From positions 868,001 through 932,000 of the forward strand of contig CAWUHX010000035.1 in the NCBI GenBank assembly GCA_963922205.1: a stretch of DNA of 64,000 nucleotides. The letters are read 5' to 3'. This stretch comes from Romanomermis culicivorax. Lineage: Eukaryota > Nematoda > Enoplea > Mermithida > Mermithidae. Position numbers and translations under genes: made by a program. The first letter of the stretch is position 1. Each line of letters opens with the position of its first letter. Shown here piece by piece: positions 38,601 through 49,000 of this stretch. The notes beneath the pieces are model-generated. The model was not told the origin of the DNA and searched no databases. It saw nothing but the letters and a program-made list of their open reading frames with translations.

Positions 38601-41600
38601 CAGTTTAAAAATTTAAAACCAAAAAATTTTTCAATTTCAAATAAATAAATTTTAAAAAAATATAAAATTTAAAACCAAAAAATTTTAAAATTTCAAATTA
38701 AGAAATTTTTTAAAAATATGAAATTCAAAACTTAAAATTTTAAATTAAAAAATTAAAAAATTGAAAAATTAAAAAATTGAAAAATTTAAAATTAAAAAAA
38801 TTAATTAAGGGGGGATTGAAATATGACAAATAAACAAAAAAACACCATAAAAACAATGTATGTAAACATGTGCAACACAAAAAAAATATCAGAATAATGT
38901 ACAAGATCAATAAAATGTATAAAATCTACTGTCTGGTCGTCTTCATTTATACAACTTACGCATCTCAATATCTAATCTTACTGTAAAATATTTGTCATGT
39001 AGTCGTCCTGATCCTTAAATTTAGGGACGTTAAGGACGACTTTACCTGGTCCTATCCTTTCCTGATCCTTATCGGGTCAGGAACTCAGGATTAAGGATCA
39101 GGATTACGGATTACTATACATCGGCCTTTAGGGTTTTCGATCATAGGGAATTCAATGGACGCGGTCACTTTACACAAAAACATCATTAATGCAAATAAAG
39201 GTACTCCCTGGCTTTTTGGAGGAAGGGGTTTTCGACCATTCGGGAGTCGACGGACGCGGTCACTTTACAATGAAAATTTTGTTGGGTGTAAACAAGCTTA
39301 TTTTCGTGATCATTCGGGGCGAGGGGTTTTCGACCACGGGGAATTCAATGAATGCGATCACTTTACACAAAAAATTATTCCCGCGCCTAAACAAGTGTAT
39401 TTTCGTGATTTTTTGGTGGAAGGAATTTTCGACCACGGGGAATTTAATGAATGCGAGCACTTTGCACACAACATTAGATTGAGTGTAAACAAACGTATTT
39501 CTGCGATTTTGGGGGTAAGCGGTTTCTGATCATGGGGAATTCAATGGATGCGTCACTTTACACGAAAAATTATCTTGAGTGTAAACACGCGTATTTTTTG
39601 GGGAAGAAGTTTCTGACCACGGGGAATTCAATGAATACGATCACTTTACGCATATAATTATATTGAATGTAAACAAATGTATTTCTGCGATTTTTGGAGG
39701 AAAAGGTTTCTGACCATGGGGAATTCAATGGACACAGTCACTTCACACAAAAAATTGTTCTGTGTGTAAACAAAGGTTTTTCTGCGGTTTTTTTGTGTTG
39801 AGCGGTTCTTGATCATGGGGAATTCAATGGGAATGATCACTTTACACTCTGTTTACAACGTGTTTCCCATTTTATGCGGTTTACGCATCTTTTACTATTA
39901 CGGAAAGTGAGAATTCGTAGCTTTAAGATTGTTTTTTATTATTTCTTTGATGTGAAGATGACCAAATTTAAAACTTCAATGTGCTTCTACAAAGGTTTTT
40001 ATGCATGTCTGGGGCCCACTAAAAAGAGGTGATCTAGTTTATTAGAAAATGCCCCAATGGGGCAGAAAAAAAGAAGAATATACTTGCTTGGATAGCTGCC
40101 AGTCTAGAAAAAGAAGTGGACTAGATTTTTGAGGACTTGGGTTAAAGTTGGAAAATATTCCCTTTCGTTATATTGGATTTTCACTCTTTCTCAAAAAAAA
40201 TTTTCCATGTGTCTGTGAAAAAGTATATTCTGTAGGTGAGTGCACCAACACACTTTCCAACCAAGGCCCTGTTGCACTAAAGGGGTCTACGGCCGAGCTC
40301 AAGATAAACTCGAACAAAAAGGCGACTTGGTTTGATCTCAAGTTCGGTATAAATTGAATGTCATCAGGATTATAACGAGCTCAATGTCGAAATTATCCCC
40401 AGCTCGAGCTGTCGGGTTGCACTCATTTTCGCATAATTTTCTTATCTCTAAAGCAAATAAATATGAAAATGTCTGCAATTCCCAAACTCAAAGTTAAACC
40501 CCAGTAATCCTGAAGTGAGTATTGTTTGAGCACTGGAAGAAAACAAATTGAAAATTGCAATTAGATCAAACTCAGGATCATCAATTTAATCCCGATGTTG
40601 ACATTATCCTCCTGTTGGGTTAGTGCAACCAATCTCAGGTTTCTTTATAGTTCTGAAAATGACTATAATATGCCTCCCCCACTATTTTTCAGCTAGTGTG
40701 ACAGGCAGGAGTTTTGAGTTGGTCGGGAGTTAGAATCCTATATAATTTTCATATAAAGAAATTTTACTGTAGCTGATGCCAGGAGAAGGACAAAATGCAC
40801 GATGCTGCAGAATATACTTTTTCACTGACATTAAAAACTTTTTTGAGAAAAAAATGAGAATCCAACATGACGAAAGTGGTTTTTTCCAACTTTAACCCAA
40901 GTTCTCGAAAATCTAGTCCACTTCTTTTTCTAGCTTGGCAGCTATCCAAGCAAGTATATTCTTCTTTTTTCTGCCCCATCGGGGCATTTTCTAATAAACT
41001 AGTTAAGATATACTCAAAATCTTCGCATACTACGAAAACATGCGGAGTATGATACAATTAACTGTGATTTGCTGGGAGGGGAACAAATTTGCTATTACTA
41101 TAGTTATTAAAATAAATTTTTAGTATATGTTGCGGAAAATAGTTTACAGTTATATTATGGGCAGACTTCTCCCTACAGACGCCACAGAAACGAGCGCGGT
41201 AAACGCAGCAGCGCCGTATCTAAAATGTTAGTCGACGAGACAGAGGACTCCATGATATCTTCAGAAATGAACACCGCTGCTCAGCTACAACATCGACATC
41301 ATCATCGCCAACGCCGGGACGAGACTGTCGCCAAACCGTCGATCGTGACGCCTGTGAACGTAAAAAAAGCGGCCAAAAGTACGAGCTTCCAAGAAGCCGA
41401 CGAAATAATAAGGATAGATTTCTTTCGGGAAGGCGAGACGGAAGAAGACGATGATTCGAATGAGGTTAGAGTTATAAAAATCCTAAATAATTCAGCAATA
41501 CATATTTCTATAGTGAACTACTGATTTTCCTTAGGATTGTTTGCATTTTTACCTACATAAAGAATAGAGGACTATTCAAAAACGTGTCACTCTACTAACG

Positions 41601-44600
41601 TATTGTGTGTGCCGACGTATATAAGTCTTTCTGTCTTCTGGTTACTAGCAAAACCTTGATTTCCACCGGTTTCACATTTTCTTGCAATTTTTGAGGGACT
41701 CCATATTCTTCGTAACCCTAATAAAGGCCACCTATTTATTCATTTTTGTATTTTCCGAATACTATTGATATTATTGAGCAAATGTATGGATATATGAACT
41801 CCAGAAACTATGCTGACTCTGCTCACCCTAACAAAACTGACGAGGAAACATATTCTGCAGTGGAAATTCTAAAATGTGGTAAGTTATACCGTGGTGAGTA
41901 ATGTTACATAAGCCGTTCTTCCCAGTGAAGCCCTATTCAGACGTGGAAAATCCTAGGATTTTTGTTGCCGATTCATAGGATTTAATCGGCGACAGTCGGC
42001 GCTCCTAAGGAATGAATAGGCAATTTACAAAAAGCCCGGTTCAGGATTGAAAAAATCCTAGGATCTTTCTCACCGACAATCGGCGACGGTTGGCGACAGT
42101 CGGCAACAATCGGTGGCAAAAATGCAGAATGTGGTCTTCGAACTAAGATGGAAGTAGTGTTGAGTATTATACCTACATTAATCTTGACTTGAAAAACAAA
42201 ATTAAATTGTGGGGCGCCAGTACGAGAATCCTAGAAAAAAATTTTGAGCGGAAATGAAGAAATGACTAGAAATTCGACTTTGGATGATCATTCTCCTCTG
42301 TGATATTTACAGTAGTTACACATCACTAGTGACCTAAAGCCGATACTTGCAAAATACTCCGTCAGGCATATACTTATATATTCCTTAGGCATAGGCTTAG
42401 GGGCGAAGCGAAGCACCCGAAGGGCGCGAGCGAAGCCGCTTGGGTGTGTGCGAGACGCCCGTCCTGCTAATTCAATCATAAATCGTTCCTAACGCTGGTT
42501 TCGAATACGTCTGCCGTGCTAGACTATGTACTGCAATTATTCCACAGACTATAAGTAAATAAACAAGAAGCTACATAGCAATTTGATATGATAAAGTGAG
42601 CCGGGTAGACAGCGATAGAGGAACTGTACAAAACTGAATAACGTAACTCATCACAATAGAGAACACCAAGATATCATAAGTGGCGCGAGAGCGTCAACCT
42701 ATAAATACTTTGACGCCTAGAATTGGGGATATCCCTCCTAGAGCAACGGATATTATATTAAAAAACATGGGTTTTTTCTGCATAATATCCGGCATAGCTG
42801 CAAATATGGGAACACATGATGTCAGGGAGGCTCGTTATGTGGAAAAATCTAGTGTCAAATGTTGCATCATGTGCCATTTTACAACTTGCTTTTGGATCAC
42901 TATTTCTAAACTTTCAGTTTATCTTTGTCGTACATGCGGGTCAAAAAGATGAATTTTCTCAGAATATCTCTCAGAGAATCTCATGATTTTTTTTATTTTT
43001 AATAAAAAAGTCCAATAAAAAGAAATTTGACACATTAATTATTGTCTGCTCTGAGAAAATGCTTTTTAAACTTCACACTTTTTGAACAAATGGCACATTA
43101 GATACAATATTGGAGACAAGTTCAATGACAATTCTTCGACATGTAATCATATGTAAAAAATGTCATCCAATCGCAGGACGGCTCAACATAAACTCCGCCT
43201 ATCTGAAATAGCCACTTCACTGCAACCAAATTACGAATATATTCGAGATTACTTTTTTTAATTCGTTTCAAAATGACTGTAGTACATAATGAAAAATTTG
43301 TATTAGAAATTTAAAAATTGTTCGAGGAAATGACTAAAGTGAAACTGCTGACTTTGGTGACTTTGTTCACTGGGTTTTTGACAGATTCTCATAGAATAAT
43401 GAATTGGATGGGAAATAGTTTCAGTTTTAAAAAATCCCTCAATAATTAAAAATAATTTCAGTCAGTTTTAGACTGATCCATCTGCATCTCTCAAATGAAC
43501 AAAGTCTTGAAAGTTTGGATGAACCAATTTTACTCCAAACAGTGTATTCGCTCCTGATGGTTATAGTAAACGACTGCAGCTCAAATACAGACGTTTACTG
43601 TTCATTCCACTCAATTTGCATCGAAGCTAGGATGTTTTGTTCGGCAATACGATTTAGAGGCTTTATTCGCACTGTACCTAGCGTTTTCACATAACTACAG
43701 TAAGATGAAGGAAATTAGGGCTTGGACTGTTTTATACCGTAGTCTAATTACTTTATATACAACAGTGAATTTCCTCATATTTGTGAAGACTGACGCTGGA
43801 AACCTCATATGTGAAATGGACAACTGAGAGGATGCACTTGGAAGTACCGCAATCTTTCGGCCATTTAAAGTCCCTGCTATACTTCGTCCTGCGCACGCGG
43901 GTCGGAACTACACAGTTCCTGATAACAAAATATATATCGAAGGACACAACGTTGACAGGAAAGTAATCCAAAACCTGACTGAAATGCTCCGGATATGTAT
44001 CTTAACAGTATGTGAATGGTAATGTATCTTTTCAGTTTAAAATTAGAAAATGAAATAACGAACGGAGCGAACATCTTTTCGTTCTGTTGTACAGTAGAAT
44101 AATAAAATGCAAAAGCCGAAAATTTAGTTGTTCGAAAATAACGCGAGAATTTTCATTTCGTCTCATTATTTTTTACAAAAATAGGAAGTGAGACCAGGGA
44201 AAACAGACAAGGTAGTCCTTTTTCGATGCCTGATCACTGTTGCCACAAATTAACAGCAGGTTTAATTCCTCTCACTGAAGGGTGCACATATAGGTTTGGG
44301 AGTAAACACTTTCTGTACCGAACTAAGATTTAACGACCTTTTAATGACGCGTTTGGCCCAAAGTCTTTTTTTTTCAGATTTCTTACGCCTCTAAACATTC
44401 CGCCAAACGTTCAGACGACTTTCCAAAATTGGAATATCATTCGGACGACGATCGTCGGTCACTGGGGGCTGAACGTCGTAATCATCGTCGAACAAATCGC
44501 CAAAAATCCGAAGATCTTTGCATCAACGACGAACGTCGAGCTGACGATGGTCGACGTCAAAGTAAGCGTCCGTCGCACAGTAAGAAGCAGTCGTTGCTGC

Positions 44601-44716
44601 TCGACGATCAGGTCTCCGATGAGGACCGTTTTTCGAGAATCGGCGGCGACGGCGCCAGAAGTAAAGCTCGGTTGGCCGATGCTGAGAATTCGCAAATCGA
44701 AATCAATTTGGTTTGA
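20677..44716 (+). CDS. TMEM26-family multi-pass membrane protein (579 aa, 8 exons)
   Basis: Exons: 20677-20885, 22079-22184, 23180-23333, 23392-23573, 26548-26823, 33709-33896, 41179-41464 and 44378-44716; every phase agrees and the sum is 580 codons including stop. Residues 15-34, 42-61, 71-91, 117-137 and 181-198 are hydrophobic, with further segments at 244-266 and 278-298. Family-typical blocks seen are [69 protein letters not shown] and [13 protein letters not shown]. These match vertebrate TMEM26 in order; its molecular function is poorly known. Exons 6-8 add a hydrophilic tail of about 270 residues ([15 protein letters not shown], many acidic/basic runs), longer than in vertebrate TMEM26. 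Exon 5 could instead begin at 26563, a second in-phase AG. The intron after exon 3 is only 58 bp, while introns 5 and 6 are 6.9 and 7.3 kb and full of repeats. Confidence 0.93.
21135..21700. mobile_element. ACGAGAAGGGCCACT inverted-repeat element, partial copy
   Basis: The left end reads ATACGAGAAGGGCCACTCGA, then TTTTTTTGTCGTAACTTG. The same sequence, inverted, forms the right end of an element near 62050. The inside shares CGCAATATTCAAGATGATT, AACTTGAT..AAAAAAAG and TTTCTGATGTCAAAT with that copy. The right end here is not clear. It lies in TMEM26 intron 1. Confidence 0.55.
22235..22450. repeat. TTGGCGCCCGTCTTAC repeat block
   Basis: Successive phrases CTTGGCGCCCGTCTTACTTG, GGCGCCTCTCTCAACTTGGC, TTAGCGCCCGTCTTACGTCG and TAGACGCCCGTCTTAACTCG form short degenerate tandem repeats within TMEM26 intron 2. 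The same motif recurs at 32335-32415. Probably a piece of a transposon; no coding potential. Confidence 0.55.
25589..25934. mobile_element. GCGCGGCGCC foldback element (MITE), 346 bp
   Basis: Near-perfect inverted ends: AAGGCCCTGTCATACTTCAC at the left and, on the other strand, AAGGCCCTGTCATACTTCAC at the right. The interior is almost wholly GGCGCCGCGCGG-type palindromic blocks around a short AT-rich centre, an extreme GC island in this AT-rich DNA. It lies in TMEM26 intron 4. A CpG-depleted partial copy is at 54480-54588. Confidence 0.85.
28833..30459. mobile_element. CTAG-bounded inverted-repeat element, left palindrome arm, 1627 bp
   Basis: Ends are CTAGTTTATTAGAAAATGCC and its exact inverse. 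The terminal inverted repeats are over 200 bp and nearly identical: their two 60-residue conceptual translations starting [14 protein letters not shown] differ at about one position. Such similarity suggests recent insertion or ongoing gene conversion. The inside contains GGATTAAATTGATGATCCTG and CGACAGCTCGAGCTGGGGAT blocks that recur, inverted, at 40260-40640. No transposase ORF. Confidence 0.8.
30660..31678. repeat. Tandem array, ~98-bp unit, about 10 copies
   Basis: Spacing between successive GTGTAAAGTG motifs (ends at 31140, 31238, 31335, 31433) is 97-98 bp. Each unit has ATCGCATTCATCAAATTCCC, GTGGTCGAAAACCCC, AAAAAATCACGAAAATACG and TTTGTTTACACCCGGGATAA. The minus-strand frame is often open because the unit is stop-poor, giving false ORFs with repeated [10 protein letters not shown] peptides. 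The inverted counterpart is at 39129-39860. Confidence 0.9.
31674..32172. repeat. Long inverted repeat, left copy (~495 bp)
   Basis: This segment runs from AAATCCCAATAAGGCTACAG to GTTGACGCTGTCGCGCCACC and is repeated in reverse orientation at 37055-37550. Shared landmarks are GAAGGTTCTAGCTCTTACCG, GACATGAAATTTGGGGG, CATATAATTGAATTGA and CCGAAGTATGGAGGTTGGAT. A diverged partial copy starting GGCGCGAGAGCGTCAACC is at 42680-42830, which shows the sequence is a dispersed element and not only part of this palindrome. Confidence 0.85.
34328..36132. mobile_element. Foldback element made of ACATTAGAGCGCAGG satellite
   Basis: From about 34350 to 35095 the sequence is a tandem array of two alternating short units, GACATTAGAGCGCAG and GACAATAGAGCGCAG. 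It is interrupted at 35096-35435 by unrelated AT-rich sequence, resumes at 35437-35580, and appears in reverse orientation at 35877-36118. Ends are also inverted: GTACACGTGATACCGAGACA at the left against, on the other strand, GTACCCGTGACCGGCCATTA at the right. The array mutates strongly at its central base while keeping GAGCGCAG. It lies wholly in TMEM26 intron 6. Confidence 0.8.
37055..37550. repeat. Long inverted repeat, right copy (~495 bp)
   Basis: Reverse complement of 31674-32172 with scattered substitutions and small indels. It begins GGTGGCGCGACAGCGTCAAC and ends at GGTAGCCTTATTTAGATTTT. It is the inner module of the right arm of the large palindrome, and is separated from the next module by the insertion at 37558-39130. 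Confidence 0.85.
37558..39130. mobile_element. Inverted-repeat element inserted in the right palindrome arm, ~1.57 kb
   Basis: The left end AAGGCCGATGTATAGTCGTC matches the inverse of the right end (ACTATACATCGGCCTTT). Next to both ends lie CCTGATCCTTAA and TCAGGAAAG..GATCGGGAAAG palindromic blocks. The centre is an AT-only low-complexity tract with a 15-bp tandem array. It interrupts a match between the two arms that is continuous on the left side at about 31670, so it inserted after the palindrome formed. Confidence 0.75.
38157..38340. repeat. 15-bp tandem repeat, ATTTAAAATTAAAAT, about 12 copies
   Basis: Twelve almost perfect 15-base units follow each other. Because 15 is a multiple of 3, one frame stays open and reads as repeated KIFKI; this is not a gene. 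A degenerate AT-only tail continues to about 38810. Confidence 0.95.
39129..39860. repeat. Tandem array, ~98-bp unit, inverted relative to 30660-31678
   Basis: About seven units with TTTTCGACCACGGGGAATTC, AATGAATGCGATCACTTTAC and GTAAACAAGCGTATTTTCG. It is the mirror of the left-arm array. The next 160 bp (39875-40033) mirror 30460-30620, including ATGTGCTTCTACAAAGGTTT against AACTTTCATAGAAGCACAT. Confidence 0.9.
40034..41002. mobile_element. CTAG-bounded inverted-repeat element, right palindrome arm, 969 bp
   Basis: Ends CTAGTTTATTAGAAAATGCC and inverse, with long terminal inverted repeats running into AGAAGAATATACTTGCTTGG. Its centre (40260-40640) holds, in reverse order, the AGCTCGAGCTGTCGGGTTGC and ATCATCAATTTAATCCCGAT blocks of 28833-30459. 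It is shorter than the left-arm copy through deletions. Confidence 0.8.
41930..42145. mobile_element. MITE of the AAGCCCTATTCA family, copy 2
   Basis: It starts GAAGCCCTATTCAGACGTGG and contains ATCGGCGACAGTCGGCGCTC, GAATGAATAGGCAATTTAC and AATCCTAGGATCTTTC, as in the copy at 2682-2872. The right boundary is uncertain. It lies in TMEM26 intron 7. Confidence 0.6.
42395..42480. repeat. GC-rich GGCGAAGCGAAGCACCC fragment
   Basis: The run GGGGCGAAGCGAAGCACCCG, GAAGGGCGCGAGCGAAGCCG stands out sharply from the AT-rich intron around it. It could be a fragment of a transposon or SINE; I cannot assign it. Confidence 0.4.
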
Positions 44717-44793
44717 ACTGCATAACGAATCCCAATATTTTTAATTTATGAATTTTGTGACGATAAATCTTATTTCAAATTCGATTTTAAATC

Positions 44794-44799
44794 AATAAA
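44794..44799 (+). other. Poly(A) signal AATAAA of the TMEM26 gene
   Basis: AATAAA lies 78 bp past the TMEM26 stop codon, at a normal distance for a nematode 3' end. Confidence 0.6.
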
Positions 44800-46038
44800 A
44801 TTTGATAAATTCTTAATTAGGTCTCTTCAGATTTTATCTTTGGTAGTGTCAGTTCAGCAGTCGAATTAATGGTCAGTTCATATTTTTCAAAAGACGTATT
44901 TTTCAGACGAATGTTCCAGCCAAGTATCTGAATCATATTGATTATCCTATTACTCTCTTTGGACAAATGTATTTTCAGTAGAACCACTCATATCCCCCAA
45001 CATATAGTCTTTTTATGTAAAATACTTGTAAATTGAAAAAAGAGATACAAAAGCAAGTACTGTCCTCAGAGCCATACAAAGCTTCTGCTACAAAAGAGTA
45101 TACTCGTTCTATCTTCAATTTGCACTAAATCAGTACAAAATTCATTACTGTTTTCATCGACTTCATCCTTTTAGCCGAAGTTACCAGTGCAACTGCAGAT
45201 TTCTGTTGTGAACACTGATGGAGAGCACTGTTTTTTCACAGTAAACCATTGATTCGTTAGATTCCTACAGGACCCGCAGATTCTATTAAAAGGCGCACTC
45301 TTTCCAGCCATCTGGAAGTCTTTTAAGATTTTTGCTAAATCGTATGAGACACAGCACTGGAAATTTTGTATGCGTAGTCAACCGTTATGAACGAAAAACT
45401 CTGTCGTATATGGTTCGGGTAAACGATGTCCACCACAATACGCTTTTTTCATTATTCAACTTATAAGTTTTTCATAAAAACACCATTGTAGAAAACATAT
45501 TTTAAAAATCAAATTATTTTTTCATCAAAAGAAACTGATCAGGTATCGAGAGAAAGCATCTGGTACGATTAAGAAGTTCATCGACAATTTTTATCGTGAA
45601 AACTATTAGTAAAAAGCACATAATCAATATAATGTCATAAAGAAAAAAACAAAAATTGAGGAAATTTAGCTACCAGATTGGCATGTTTGTCGAACTCTGG
45701 TGACGTATCTTCTGCTTTCGACACTCCCCGTTCTGAAAATTTTTCTCCAAATATTAATTTTTTCGATAAAAAATGCTGAACTGCACTCAGGAGTGGTATT
45801 TTTCCCTCCATATTTTTTTAAACATTAACCAGTTAGTTTCAGAAAGCGCAACGAAAAAGAAAGCCAGAAGCTTCTTTCAACTCTTTCTCTCAGTTGCAGA
45901 ATGCTTGAATGTAGAATTAATATACAATTCTAGAAGAGGAAATAAATTTTAACGACTTCTTACACCTAAACATAGATTCGTTTCCTATTCTTATTTTCGT
46001 CCGATTTATTTTCTTTATTCCTTTACTCTAAAAACATT

Positions 46039-49000
46039 ATGCGAACAAAATTGCTATTCGTCAATTTGCATATCTTATTTTTCGTCTCTTTGTTGATTTT
46101 TATCATTTTCACTCAAAATTTGAACGGTAAAGGTCATTACCGTAGGGGCGAAGAGAGCACTGGCACCAAAAAGTCCTCAACGACGACAAAGCTCCTCGGA
46201 AAATCTGGGTCTCACGAAACGGAACTTTTCGTCGATCAGGATGCAGACGACACAGATGATTACGGTAGCGACGAATTTTCGCCGTCGAAAAATTTCCGGT
46301 TCGGAAAAAGGGATTTTGGTGGCGGTCGCGGTTACGTCTCCGGGAGCCGGGAAAAAGTTGACCAGGATGATTTTGATAGTATAGAAGAAGCGAACGAGGA
46401 AAGGATCGAAGAAATTGTAGGCGAAAACGATAAAAACTTGATGATTTTATTTTGTAAGTAAAAAAGATGAGTAAGTATAAAGCTTGGCAACATGCCTGTT
46501 TTCCTTGAAATGCTTGTGAATAAAAGGAGTGCAAAGCAAGTATTATTACCTATTTTTAAGATTTTTTGCAAACAGAATGTAACTAAGGACTATAAAATTG
46601 TGAACCCACTAAACTAATCATTACAATTTTCGGGAAAAAATCTTACAGTAAAAGTTTTGTGTAAAAGACTTTTCTAGCGGTACTTTCTATTGTCATTTTG
46701 CAATTTACAACCATTTTGAAAAAACACACTGCACAATTGTCTATAATAATAGACACTGTAGCTTGTTTTTCTTTGAATGCTTGTGAATAATAACAGTGGA
46801 AAGCATGTACAATTTTATTTTTACAATTTTCTGCTAAACTACATGATATATAGGACTAAAAATTTCTGGGCTCACTGGAGTAGTCTTCAATTTTTTTGAG
46901 TAAAAGTCTACCATAGAAGCTTTGTGTGAATGATTTTGAAAACAGTGCAAATTTTTGTTTGTTCCAATTTACAGACATTTCAAAAGAAATAGACTATACA
47001 ATATTCTATACTTCGAAAAAAGGATCGAAAAATTGTCTGATCGTAATGACGCTTTTTCACACATTGGCAGATGTTCGGCAAAAAATTGCAGAAAATAAAA
47101 GGGATACGTCTGACACCATTTTCAGTCGAGTTTTTTCGACGGCATATTGAACAACGTCTTTGAGATTGCATTTCACAGATTGAGTATCAACTTCACTTCT
47201 TTGCTTCAAAATTTTGCACATACAGTTACAGTTCATATTGAGAATTCCCAGTAAACCATCTTAAACACGCAATAAACAACATGTTTTTTATTTCACATGC
47301 ATTTGAAAGTGAACAATAGACTAAACTTGTAGCAGAATGGAAAAAAATCGGAGTCAAAGATCTGCTTATACATAACAATTTTGAACAGACGTACTATTTT
47401 ATGGACAATAGTTTCAATCTAAAATACGAAATTCAATTATCTTTGACCAAAGTTTCTGTAAATTCAGTTTTTAGACGACAAAGACGTCAAATGTGGTGAT
47501 TGTCGGTCGGCCTTAGAGAAATTGGAGGAGATAGACGACGATCTAGAAGCAACGGGCTACATCGAAGTGGTAAAAAGTCGCAATCGTCGACTAGCCCGAG
47601 AATATGGTGTCGTTTCTCTCCCATCAGTAGTCTATTTTCGACGAAAGCACCCAATCGTATACGATGGTAAAGTGACCTTTACTGTAATTTAATAAATCCG
47701 AAGTCAGTTGGATATTATTTTATGTATGCGGAAAGCTGAGCACTGCAATCTTTCTTGGAAGTGCTCGCTTGTAAATTTCACGTTTTCTTATGGAATATTA
47801 TACTGAGTGGGATTGCCTACAAAAGTTGTTGAGGATTACCCGAGATATCCATATCCAAATTCAACGGTTAAAATTCATCAGTTATTCAGCAGACATTTTC
47901 TAAGGCATTTCATTTTTTTGTATTCTTGCACATGACAAACATGTTCCTTCCTTGGCTGAGCTTTCAATTTTTACAGTAAAACAAGCCTGTTCCACATCAT
48001 TGTTATATAATTTTTTAAAAAGAAAATATTATCTCAGAAATCATGTCCGAATTTTTGACTTTACTAGGACATTTCGAAACGTCTGACGAAATATACCGTT
48101 GGATACGGTCTCACGAACAAGTAATTACTGAAGATCTGGATGATAGCAATTTCGAAGACAAGACCGACAGTTACTCGCCGGAACCCAACGCAATGGATTG
48201 GTTCGTGTTATTGTGAGTTTTGAAAAAATTGGATGATACAGTTAATCGGCCAGCAATTTTATCTCTACCGTAGTTACGACTCGCACAAGATCGACTGTAA
48301 TTCGTTCTTACCACCGTGGGAAACGGCAGCTCATCAGTAAGACGGTATATTTTTCTTATGGAAAACACGTGCAGAGTTTTCCAGAGTAATGAAACTGAAT
48401 TTTTCAACCACGCGTTTACTTGATTAATTTAATAAAAATAACATGTACGATATAAATTGGAATTTTTCCGAAACTGCATTTCGATTCTTGCAGAATAACG
48501 TCAATTCAAGAGAATAGAATCATCCAGTTTTCGAAAATCGTTCGCATTTCTTGATCACTTATATTTTCTATCATTCACAAAAAATGTTACAGCTTTTTGG
48601 TGAACTTATGACTTATATCTAATACGGGATGAAATTTTTTTGAATATCAGCATGTGACAATGAAATACCAGAACATCGTCGAAGGAAGTCGTCAAGTGTG
48701 TGAAGTTTTTGAAGATTTCCCTGTTTTTTCCTATTTTCGGATTCATTCAAAATCCATCTGACTTTTTGACAATCATAAATTCCAATCTTTTACAACTTCA
48801 GGAGAGTACGATGAACTTTTAAAACAATCTTTTACTTTTGTTCGGTCTTTCAAGGTATTTTCATAAGGATTCGTCGAGCTGAAAAAATTTTATTGCAACT
48901 TTCAAGAAAAGGGGACTATGCAGGCGAGTCATTAAAAGTTAGGGTTACATTAGTTCTATAAGTTTGTAGTGTTTCTACTAGGTTACTGTAATATAACAAT

